In this document: one piece after another, positions 55,321 through 64,000 of the stretch
Layout: the number at the start of each line of letters is the position of its first letter
How positions within the stretch are numbered: the stretch's first letter is position 1
NCBI GenBank assembly: GCA_948567375.1
Contig: OX419755.1
Coordinates: 10,607,001 to 10,671,000, forward strand
Direction of reading: 5' to 3'
DNA length: 64,000 nucleotides
Source: Lunularia cruciata
Lineage: Eukaryota > Streptophyta > Marchantiopsida > Lunulariales > Lunulariaceae
Program-made: the position numbers and the translations under genes
Notes under the pieces: model-generated
Database searches by the model: none
Told to the model about the DNA's origin: nothing
The model's input: the letters and a program-made list of their open reading frames with translations, nothing else

Positions 55321-57115
55321 ATAGAAATTGCACTTCTAATGTTGTAATTTAATAACAATAGCTTGTTAAAATAATATTAATTATGATTTATTGGTTGATA
55401 AGTTTACTACTTTTAAATGTGCATGTCCCAAAATTTTAGACTCTTTCAAATCAGTATGAAACAAGAATCCATCTCTAGTATTTGACAACAAGGAGGCAAA
55501 GGGATAAGAAACTCAAGCATCAAGGATAAAAGCCTAACTTCTGTAACAAGCAAAAAAGTAGCACGCTTATTCTTCTTCTTACAATGAAAATACGGCTTAT
55601 TCCCTTGACATGGTTGTTACACTATACTTCTATGTTTATGAAACGCATGTACGCATGAATAAGAATTTATGATGTTTTTCCTCATTGAATGGAAATTTAT
55701 CTGCTTTCATATCTATTCGGAATCAATCCGAAAATTAAAATACTCAATCTTCAGTTAAATGTTTTTTTTGGAGATTGTTGATATCCATAGGATATCAAGA
55801 AAGATATACAGATGATATACAGAGGACTTTATTAGTGAAATTTTGTAGTAGTGAAATCGGTGAATTCCTAATGTTAATGCGATTCCTAAATCAGAAATGT
55901 GTGATTGTTGGTGGTCCAAAACTTACAAAATGATTTAAATATCTCCAGGTGACCAACAAGAGTAAGAACATGTCGAAGGTGAAGACTAAAGTATTGTTAA
56001 TCTAATTAGTCAAATAACTTCAATATAATATATATAGTTCAAATTCTGATTTCTATTTTGGTTCCTTTAACACCTTGAGGAAATCAAAATCAATTTTTGT
56101 AAATAAGGAAATAATGGAAAATAGCACGCTAATAAACTTGATCTTCCATCACATCCTTTGTGTTACTTTTAGAAAATAATCAATGATTAACTCTATTGTA
56201 AAGTTTTCCTGCAATCTTATTTTACGAGCAGAGTATAAATGTGTTTTTCCTCTTTAGAATTCTATTTATATCCATATCTAGATTTAAAATTTTAAATATA
56301 ATAATATCATGTTCCTTCATTAGTATTTTCTAAATTATTGAAATTATTGAAATGTAAGACAGTTAAATTTTGCGTATTGAGTTCAATCATTATTGTTTGA
56401 ATTCACATCTTGTTCATCTTGCGTCTCAAAATCCATTTCCTCTTTGGATGCTTTTTTCTTTCTTTCAAGAATAATCATGAGTGAAACTCGGGTTTTCATG
56501 TCTACATCAATAATTAAAAGAGTAAATTGTGCTCTTTCTCTTCTTTCCCTTGATGCTCATTTCATGTCTTCACTTAGTATCATAGAAATGATTAGAAATT
56601 GCTATCTAGATATCAAACATGAAAAAGCCAAATCTTCTATGGCTCAAGAGATTATGGAACTTTAACATTTCAAATAAACACCTAAATATCTTAAAACAAA
56701 CATACATACACAAACTCCTTAGCAATTCCTAAATAATTTACTTCTTTTAACTTATTCTCCATAAATTTGCTATAAATTTACTCCACAATCTTCTAATGAA
56801 AATGATAATATATACTTAGGGCAGATTAATACTTATCATATCCTACAAAGTGATCTTAAACTTGAACCATCACAATGCATAGTTAACATGTCTTATGTAG
56901 AGTAAATTAAGTTCAAAATTGATATATTTGGAAGTTGTGGATGGTCCATCAAGGTTAGGTGCGCTATCTCCCACCCATTACCATACTTCAAGAAATTTCA
57001 TTTGCTTGATGTATGGTGTAAAGTAGACAAAATTTTTTAATCACCTACCATAATATAATGCGGTCAATATCTAGAAACTCACATATTACACTTTCAAGAA
57101 GTGCATTAAGAAGTG
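55321..57115. other. AT-rich stretch without recognised genes
   Basis: Very AT-rich, with no match I can see to the transposon families in the window. The longest frame (90 residues, 56393-56665) has no domain or codon signal. A short GSCGWSIKVRCAISHPLPYF-like peptide at about 56930-56990 is isolated. It may be intron or intergenic host DNA. Confidence 0.4.
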
Positions 57116-57119
57116 TCAT

Positions 57120-58176
57120 GCTCTTTTACATTTGTATTTAGCTCTTTCATATATCTAAGAGAATAAATACATTGTTTTGTGGGTCAATTTTGATGATACA
57201 AAATTCCTTTCGTATCTACAAATCTTTTCATCTGCTTTGAAGCAATATCTAAGGTGCTCATAAACTATCCCTAACAAGCCTCTTGAGGAAAGGCAAGGGG
57301 TAGTGCACAATGCTTGTGCAAGTGGTAGGCAAAAGGCCTATCAAGACATAAAGATTGCTCAGGTTGATAATCTAAGACCTCTAGTGGTAATCCCTCTACT
57401 GCTATATAGGGAAGGGATAGTCTCATTGGTAGGACTCGCCATAGACAAAGGGTGTAGTGCTCTTGCTGCTCTACTAAAATCTCCCGCTTGACCTAATGTC
57501 CTACACCATTGTAATCAAGTGGACTTTGTGGTATCATTTGGTGAAACCTATCTCCAAAAATGTATAGCCCTAACAAACTCCTCCTAAAGGGCTGCCCAAT
57601 CCTCCACTTGAAATTGAAAAAATCTAGCAGCCACTTCTCTATGCTCCACATGTCCCCCTTTAGCATAATGAAGACACCATTGAGGGAGTAAGAGGAATAG
57701 GAACCATGCTTACTCGTCCAAGGGATCATGTGCCAAACTATCAAGTGGTAGGCAAACGGCTTGTCTAGCCTCATCATGGAGTGTGTGGGGTAGCTTATGG
57801 AATAGATATGGATATGGAAAACTAATCTCAAATAACCCCAAAATGCAACCCGCTTGAGAAGTTAATACTCCCACGACTCAATCGGTATCCTTGGAATGGT
57901 CAACAAACGGATAGAAGAAGCATGTGTAATCCCAAGTGACATTGTTGTTGATGTGGTTGCTCGTCTCATGTAGGCATCCCAAATGGTCAAATCATAGTCC
58001 TTTTGCATCCTTCCCACATGGGTCTTTACCCTTTGCGAGGTAAAGCGTTGATGACACATTGGGCATGGTGTATCCCAAGCCACTCTAGGCGGCCCCACAT
58101 GGGGAGGTGTAGCCATGGCTAGCACAAGAATGATGATAATAACACATGATGCTCTTCTCCATATCTCCCCATACAT
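57120..58176 (-). pseudogene. unknown gene with zinc-finger-like motif, nearly intact
   Basis: One minus-strand frame runs 58176-57493 with a single internal TAA near 57862, about 228 codons. An in-frame ATG at about 58116 (ATGGCTACACCTCCCC) may be the real start; 58176 gives a hydrophobic lead. Near the start is CPMCHQRFTSQRVKTHVGRM, a C-x2-C-x11-H zinc-finger-like motif. The second half has MMRLDKPFAYHLIVWHM, SYSSYSLNGVFIMLKGD, QPFRRSLLGLYIFGDRFHQ. Coding-like sequence goes on to about 57120 (PLSMASPTNETIPSLYSSRG) after a stop at 57490. Family not recognised: a host gene relic or a gag-like protein are both possible. Its upstream region is part of an inverted repeat. Confidence 0.5.
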
Positions 58177-58265
58177 GAAAAATCACAACCCCTCACATCC
58201 CAATTCACAAAGGAAAATACAATCTCTCCACACACTAAAAATTATAAACTCTCATAACTTCAAAT

Positions 58266-58947
58266 TTTATCTCTAAAATTTTCAAAAAAATTCCCATGGA
58301 ACTTAATCATGAAAACCAAGAGATTAGAAATGAAAATTCTCAACACATCACTCCTAATGTGTAATGATCACTCTAAACCCTAAAAAACCTAAAAATCTTT
58401 ATAACTTTCTTCTCAATTTTCCATAGTCTTCAATCTAAATACCAAGGGAACCTAAATTGAAAAACAAATAGAATAGACTATTCACTTGAGTGTTATATGC
58501 AAGAGAGCACTTCCTCTCACAACTCTCCTCTCCTCTCCCTTCTCCACAATTCTCTTTAGCTAAAAACGCAAAGGATAAAAAGTGTTCAAGTCTAGTAGTA
58601 ATTAATAAAATGATATCTTCTTATTATCAAACTTATTATCACTTTGGGAGAGTGTAGAGCCAACAGAGGAGACAGAGAGATGTGAGAGGAAAGATTTATA
58701 TTTTTTGAGGGCTCTTTAGCATATAACACTTGAGTGAATTGTCAATTCTATTTCTTTTTAAATTGTGGTTCTATTTGCACTTGGATTGAAGACTATGGAG
58801 AATTGAGTAGAAAGTTATGAGGATTTTTAGGTTTTTTAGGGTTAAGAGTGATCAATACACATTGAGAATGATGGGTCGGAAATTCTTATTTCTAATCTCT
58901 TTGCTTTCATGATTAAGTTCCATGGGAATTTAGTTTAAAATTTTTGG
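58266..58947. repeat. large inverted repeat upstream of the 57.1-58.2 kb gene
   Basis: The left arm (about 58266-58535) and right arm (about 58675-58950) are clear reverse complements with scattered differences: CCATGGGAATT..., GATTTTTAGGTTTTTTAGGG, GATTGAAGACTATGGA, CATATAACACT. The spacer is about 140 bp. Homology of the right arm continues up to the F1e insertion (ATTTTTGGAGAT against ATTTTAGAGAT), so the duplication was probably longer. The left arm is the 5' region of the minus-strand gene. Confidence 0.88.
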
Positions 58948-58951
58948 AGAT

Positions 58952-59376
58952 TGTAACAAGATGGAGTTTAGCGACGTAGTTAGTAAGGCTAACAAAGTAG
59001 AAAATAAGCCAAATTAGCCTAGAATATTCCAGAAGCATCTAGGAAGCTTCTTGGGAAACTTTCCAACTAGTTAACTTGCACTCCAAATAGGTAGCTTCTA
59101 GAAGGAAGCTTCTATAAGCTTTTAACTAGCTTAGTTTGCACACCAAGTAGGTGGCTTCTAGGAGGAAACTTCTTGAGAAGCTTCCTAGTTAACTTGGCTT
59201 GCACTCTAAGAAAGTGGCTCAAGGAAGCTTCTTGAGAAGCTTCTCAAGGGCCTTGTATACTACCTATAAATACCAAAGCTGAAGCTCATGCTAGGCATTT
59301 GGAAGTTTCACTCATTCAAGTGTCCCAATGTGAGTTTCCATTCTCCTATTTCTCTCCTTGGTCTTGGTCTTTTACA
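58952..59376 (+). repeat. 5' LTR of F1e with heat-shock elements and TATA box
   Basis: TGTAACAAGATGG to CTTTTACA, 425 bp. A perfect three-unit heat-shock element GAATATTCCAGAA is at 59022-59034. GAAGCTTC or TTCTAGAA dimers lie at 59043-59050, 59096-59103, 59105-59112 and 59176-59245. TATAAATA is at 59265-59272, downstream of all of them, so transcription would start near 59295-59305. Confidence 0.92.
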
Positions 59377-59377
59377 T

Positions 59378-59389
59378 TGGTATCAGAGC
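59378..59389 (+). other. primer-binding site of F1e (tRNA-iMet)
   Basis: TGGTATCAGAGC, perfect complement of the 3' end of initiator-Met tRNA, one base after the LTR. Confidence 0.95.
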
Positions 59390-59399
59390 AAAAATGGGA

Positions 59400-60541
59400 T
59401 GGATGGAATTATAGACCACCAAATCCACTTCCACCAAACCATTGGGATTTTCATGTCCAAATATTACCCAAGCATCGATTCACACAATTCATCACCTCGC
59501 GCTTTGGGCAAGATTTTCTACATATGATCACCGTGTTTGAGGAACCCTTGATACTTCCGGTTGTAACTTATAGAGAACAGTGGATGTGTTGCATCTGTGT
59601 GTTAATCAATTAGATAAAGTGAGAGTAGTGGGATAGAGTAGTAGCTATGGCGGCAATACCGGACATCATCCTTGTGATGCAACAACAAATTGAGCACTTG
59701 ACTCAATTGTTGGATGAACGAGATCAGCAACGATGAGAACATATAGAGAGAGCGCCAATTCGAGATGGAGAAGATTGCATTTGATTTCCAAAATCCAAGG
59801 TGTTTGAAGGCAAAAATCTTCCGGGCATAGTGGAGAATTTTGTGTTTGACTACAAACATTACTTTGAAGTCACCAATCTTCAAGATGAACAAAAATAGAT
59901 TCTCTTGGCCTTTAGTCAATTAGATGGTGTTGCAACACTTTGGTGGTGATTTCAAGCGGAGCAAGCTGAACGACATATTGTTGCACCAATTTTGACATGG
60001 GTAGAGTTCAAGGATGCAATATTGGGTCACTTTCAAACTATAAATGCCACCTGCGCCGCACAAGATAAATTGGCGGAGTTGAAGCAAGTTGGCTCAATAA
60101 GGAGCTACATCATACAATTTCAGAACATCATCATGTAAATTCCATTTCTAGATCCATTTGTGCAGAGATTGAAGTCACAAACCAATTTGGAGGTGACCAT
60201 GCAAGAACCACAAAACATGAAAGAAACCATGCAATTGGCTGAGCGCTTTGATTCCTTGGTTGTGACAACTTGGTCTCGCCCTCAACCTACACAAGGCCTA
60301 CCAGTACACTATGCACGGGTAGAAGAACTAGCACCAATGGAGATTGATGCTATCCAACGGAGACCACTTGGTACAACAGATAGAGAACGATTGCGACAAA
60401 ATGGAGGTTGTTTTATTGTCGCCAAGTTTGACATCGCATTGCTGAATGCCCACTTAGGAATGGGTGACCTTGACAAGTTGCCCAGATCAAGATTGTGGAA
60501 CACAATGATCAAGGAAATGAGGAATCCCAATAGGAGATTCT
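59400..60541 (+). pseudogene. gag of F1e
   Basis: Coding begins in the 59400-59650 region; the block MAAIPDIILVMQQQIEHLTQ at about 59648-59710 is a short coiled coil. The capsid region includes KIAFDFQNPRxFEG-like sequence, WRDFKRSKLNDILLH-like sequence, and LKQVGSIRSYIIQFQNI. The open stretch 60160-60543 spans the capsid end. A CCHC knuckle at about 60400-60450 is frameshifted by a missing T. It ends just before protease at 60541. Confidence 0.82.
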
Positions 60542-60559
60542 GAGTTGTTTATTGGGAGC

Positions 60560-60960
60560 TTGATTAGTTCCAATGGGATTGAAGGCTCGACTTATGCAAG
60601 TTTGCTTCACTTGGAAGGTACAATATCTAATTGGGGTTGTCGGATTTTGGTTGATCCTGGAAGTTCAGAGAATTGCATGTCTAAGCAAGTAGCAAAGGAA
60701 TTGGGTATTTCTATCAAGCCAATGTTTGGAAGTAGTTTGATGATGGCAGATGGTAGGAAGGTTTTGCATTCCGTACCTCACATCCTATTACCTTCAAGAT
60801 TGGGAAGGAGTATTTGGAGTGTATGAGGTTTGTTGTGGCACCTATACACTATGATATCATTCTAGGTCTACCTGGGCTTGAACGTCATAAGGTTCAATTT
60901 GATTGGACCCGACGCAAATTCAAGTACAACACCAAGGTAGGAATTTCTAATTAAGTTGTT
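60560..60960 (+). pseudogene. protease of F1e
   Basis: CRILVDPGSSENCMSKQVAKE places the active-site box (DSG changed to DPG) at about 60648-60672. ISIKPMFGSSLMMADGRKV and IILGLPGLERHKVQFDWT (the ILG block) follow in another frame. Confidence 0.82.
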
Positions 60961-60984
60961 TGGCACCTCTGAGTAAGACACCTA

Positions 60985-61240
60985 AGAATAGTCAATCCCA
61001 AGATGGGAAGTTTGTCGAGAAGGTAGCCATCAAGAAAATCTAGAAGGGAGATGAGTCCCAAGATGGGAAGTTTGCCAGGAAGGCAACCATGGAGCAAGCT
61101 TGGAAGAGAGATGAGTCCCTAGAAGAGAAGTTTGTTAGTAAAGCAACCATAGAGCAAGCTTTGGAGGAAAATAAGTATTTATTCGCGGTGTGGATCAAGC
61201 CGATTGCACAAGAACAATCCAAGGAGGGCCAATAGCCTCA
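60985..61240 (+). pseudogene. repeat-containing linker of F1e
   Basis: About three tandem units of a QDGKFARKATMEQAWKRDES type (60990-61175), then EENKYLFAVWIKPIAQE, which also follows the linker in F1d. The repeat unit is also visible at DNA level (GAGTCCCAAGATGGGAAGTTTG recurring in parts). Confidence 0.7.
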
Positions 61241-61860
61241 TCAAGCAATGGTTGATTGGATAGTTCAAGAGTTTGCGGACATGTTTCTGGATGATCTGCC
61301 AAAGGGATTACACTCTAATCAAGGTATGCCTTTCAAGATCAAGTTATTGCCAGGAAGTACTCTAGTGAGTAGACCGATCTATCGGCTCTCACCAAAGGAG
61401 TTGGAGGAGTTGCAAACAACACTTACAGAGTTGTTGGAGAAGGATTTCATATGACATAGTACCTCTCCTTGGGAAGCACCGATACTATTTGTTCCAAAGA
61501 AGGATGGAGGACTTTGTTTCTATATTGATTACCGTGGGCTCAATAAGCAAATAGTGAAGAATGCATATCCCTTGCCTTGGATTGATGACTTACTTGATCA
61601 ACTAAGTAGAGCACACTACTTTTCCAAGTTGGATCTTTATAGCAGCTATTGGCAAATTCCTATTGAAAGAGAGGATGTGCAAAAGACTGCCTTTTGCATA
61701 AGGTATGGGCATTTCGAGTGGAGAGTTCTACCTTTCAGACTCACTAATGCTCCAGTAGTCTTCATGAATCAAATGCATTGGGTGTTGGAGAGACTATTGG
61801 ATTGGTCTGTAGTGGTGTCCTTGGATGATATCTTAGTCTATAGCAAGAGAAAGGCATAAC
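61241..61860 (+). pseudogene. reverse transcriptase of F1e
   Basis: VQEFADMFLDDLPKGL, MPFKIKLLPGSTLVSRPIYR, ELEELQTTLTELLEKDFI, a stop, then FVPKKDGGLCFYIDYRGL, YPLPWIDDLLDQLSRAHYFS, DVQKTAFCIRYGHFEWRVLPF, LTNAPVVFM, and the catalytic box SLDDILVYS at 61818-61844 (Phe to Ser before the two intact Asp). Only two or three disabling changes. Confidence 0.9.
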
Positions 61861-62590
61861 ACATGAATCATGTGCAAGAAGTCCTAAGACAACTACGACA
61901 ATGGAAATTTTACTACAAGAAGTCAAAGTGTGCCTTTTGGCAGAAGGAGGTTACCTTCTTGGGCCATAAGATCTCATCAGAGGGGATCAAGATGGAAGAA
62001 GAGAAGATCAAGGCCATTAATGATTGGCTTACCCCAAAGAATGCTACAAAAGTATGGGCATTCAATGGATTGGCCAGTTTTTACCGATGGTTCATCCACT
62101 ATTATGCTCATGTGGCTGCACTATTGATTGACCTCTTGGGAAAGAACTTGAGTTTTTGGTGGACCACCAAGCATGAAGAAGCATTCTAGAAGTTAAAGCA
62201 TATGGTATCTTCAAGACCCATTCTTCAACCATATGATCCTCAACTACCTTGTGTGGTTGATTTTGATGCTTCTAACTTTGCAATTGGAGCTATGTTGCAA
62301 CAAGAATTCCCAAATGGACTACATCCCATTGCCTTTGTGTCTTGCCGACTAAATATAGTTGAAAGAAATTACTCTACTTGAGATTGGGAACAACTTGCAA
62401 TGGTATATGCCACCAAGGTATGGAAGCATTACCTCTTGGGGAAGCAAGTGGTCATGCAAACTGATCACAAGCCATTATTGCAGACATTACACTTAGAACA
62501 CATGAAGAGTCGACATAATCGATGGGAAGAGCAACTCTAATTGTCTGACAATCAAACTTGAGTACAAACCAGGTCGGTTCCATGTCATCT
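61861..62590 (+). pseudogene. RNase H of F1e
   Basis: MNHVQEVLRQLRQWKFYYKK, CAFWQKEVTFLGHKISSEGI, the connection domain, then VDFDASNFAIGAMLQQEF at about 62258-62310 (catalytic Asp kept), HPIAFVSCRL, QLAMVYATKVWKHYLLG, QTDHKPLLQTL (Asp kept), and the RPDLKSLPL end at 62610. Confidence 0.88.
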
Positions 62591-62599
62591 CTGATGCTC

Positions 62600-63480
62600 T
62601 ATCACGACGACCTGATTTGAAGTCTCTTCCTCTCATCACGGCGGCAATTACAATGGTGTCAATTGACCCCAAGGTCCATAACAAGTTTTGGTTAGCTCTA
62701 CAACAAGATCCCTTCTTCCAAATGGTACATGGTAGTCTGACAATAGGGGACAAGGAGTACAACACCTTCTCCTTCAAGGAAGGCCTTCTATTCCATGCGG
62801 ATTGGATCTATATTCCAGCCAAAGGTGATCTCCGACTTGTGCACCTTTAGGAAGCCCATGATTTACCAATAGCTGGTCACATGGGGGTGGACAAGACCTT
62901 GGGTACCCTCCAACGACAATGGTGGTGGCCCAACATGATGCGAGTTGTTTGAGAGTTTGTCCGATTGTGTGAGAGTTGTCAATGCATCGAGGCTAGTAAC
63001 TAAAACCTGAGTGAACTCCTTCAACCACTTCCCATTCCAACTATTCGTTGGGAACATGTGAGCTTAGATCTCATCACCTCCTTGCCCAGGACACAACAAG
63101 GTCACACAACAATTGTGGTGTCTGTGGATAACCTTAGTAAGCAAATCCATTTGGCACCAACGGTTGATATTGTGGATGCTCCAACCTTGGCGCAACTCTA
63201 CTTCAATAATGCATTCAAACATCATGGGATGCCACATGTACTCATCTCCAACCGTGATCCTTGCTTCATCGGAAAGTTTTGGCAAGCCCTCTTCTAGATA
63301 TTTGGCACCAAGCTTGCTTTGTCCACAACCTATCATCCTCAAACTGATGGACAAATTGAACGTGCAAATGGAAGATATGTTTTGTGCTTTTGTCAACATT
63401 CACCATACCAATTGGGATGAATATCTTGCAGCTACTGAGTTTGCATACAACAATTCTAAATAGGCAAGCACCGGATTCTC
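62600..63480 (+). pseudogene. integrase of F1e
   Basis: Zinc domain: AHDLPIAGHMGVDKTLGTL and CESCQC at 62968-62985 (HHCC intact apart from a stop at 62850). Core: VVSVDNLSKQIHLAPTVDIV (first Asp), FKHHGMPHVLISNRDPCFIGK (second Asp), a TTYHPQTDGQIERANG region and AATEFAYNNSK. Open for 79 residues at 63058-63297. One frameshift near 63300. Confidence 0.88.
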
Positions 63481-64000
63481 TCCTTTCTTTCTCAATTTTG
63501 GCCAAGATCCACTTGTCCCAAATTCTCTTCTTGCTCCTCCGTCTCAAGTCCATCATACTTTAACCTTCTTGACCACCATATCTGAATCTCTCCAACAAGC
63601 CAAATCTCACCTCCTTGCTCATAATCATCAAAAACAATATGCGGACCACCATCGTCGTGATCTCACCTTTGAAGTTGGTGATAAAGTTATGCTATCCTCT
63701 AGTAATCTACCCTTCCCATTTGATACCCAAGTTTGTAAAATTGCCCCTAATTGGATAAGACCTTTTTATGTCACCTAAATTGTCTCTCCTATTGCTTATT
63801 GACTTGCCTTACCTTGTCATATGTGTATCTATCCTGTCTTTCATGTTTCCAAGTTGAAACCCTTTGTTCCTAACTCCTCTTCTTTCTCCTCTCGAGTCCA
63901 ACCTCCTCCTCCTCCTCCTATCCCTATCAATGATCATGAGGAGTACAAAGTTGATCATATCCTTGCACGTTGCCACATCTAACAAGGACACCAACAACAT
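63481..64000 (+). pseudogene. integrase C-terminus and start of chromodomain of F1e, cut
   Basis: STGFSPFFLNFGQDPLVPNS, SESLQQAKSHLLAHN, HRRDLTFEVGDKVMLSSSNL and KIAPNWIRPFYVT are the C-terminal DNA-binding part. HVSKLKPFVPN, a proline run at about 63900-63922, and NDHEEYKVDHILARCH begin the chromodomain, cut at 64000. Confidence 0.85.

Larger units (their letters stand above)
58952..64000 (+). mobile_element. F1e: best preserved chromovirus, cut by window end
   Basis: 5' LTR (58952-59376), tRNA-iMet primer site, gag, protease, repeat linker, RT, RNase H, integrase and the start of the chromodomain, all in order. The left flank is GAGAT (58947-58951); the 3' end is outside. Frameshifts and stops occur in every gene. 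Confidence 0.9.

Overview
This is eukaryotic nuclear DNA, almost certainly from a land plant or close streptophyte relative with a large, repeat-packed genome. Nearly every base belongs to retrotransposons, two families have plant-type chromodomain pol genes, F1 carries a tRNA-iMet primer site, and insertions are stacked three deep. CpG is scarce, TG/CA is abundant, and many stops are CAA/CAG/CGA or TGG codons changed by C-to-T or G-to-A, the trace of old dense cytosine methylation. The F4 polymerase and the non-LTR nuclease look more like elements I associate with ferns, lycophytes, mosses and charophytes than with flowering plants; this lineage guess is an inference of low certainty. I see no confidently intact protein-coding gene, and no tRNA, rRNA or bacterial feature.

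Families (names are mine). F1: Ty3/gypsy chromovirus, LTR about 400-425 bp, five copies (F1a-F1e). F2: elements with TG..CA ends and 5-bp target duplications but no paired LTRs, five copies (F2a-F2e). F3: Ty3/gypsy chromovirus with 760-bp LTRs, one full copy (F3b) and one solo LTR (F3a). F4: Ty3/gypsy element with a cytosine-5 DNA methyltransferase domain between protease and reverse transcriptase, two copies (F4a, F4b). F5: two solo LTR-like elements. There is also one Ty1/copia remnant and two non-LTR retrotransposon remnants (nLTR-a, nLTR-b).

Layout. 1-13.3 kb is F1 copies: F1a (minus) lies in the integrase of F1b (plus), which also holds the copia remnant; F2a and F2b sit in F1 LTRs, and F1c (minus) holds F3a. 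13.3-43.8 kb is one old F4 element on the minus strand (F4a), split by F2d (itself holding F2c), by a second F4 on the plus strand (F4b, holding F5a and F2e), and by the full-length F3b. 43.8-55.3 kb holds F5b, nLTR-a, a CpG-retaining gene-like stretch, and nLTR-b split by F1d. 55.3-57.1 kb is AT-rich with nothing recognised. 57.1-58.95 kb carries a minus-strand reading frame with a zinc-finger-like motif and a large inverted repeat in its 5' region. 58.95-64 kb is F1e, the best preserved F1, running off the end.

The main discovery candidate is F4. Two independently decayed copies each keep parts of a C5-methyltransferase (motif I, the PC loop, the ENV motif, the motif VIII-X tail) in the same place in the polyprotein, so the ancestral element carried its own DNA methyltransferase. 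Second are perfect three-unit heat-shock elements in F1 LTRs, upstream of the TATA box in the copy where the box is clear. Third is the F2 family, with a conserved protein that I cannot assign.
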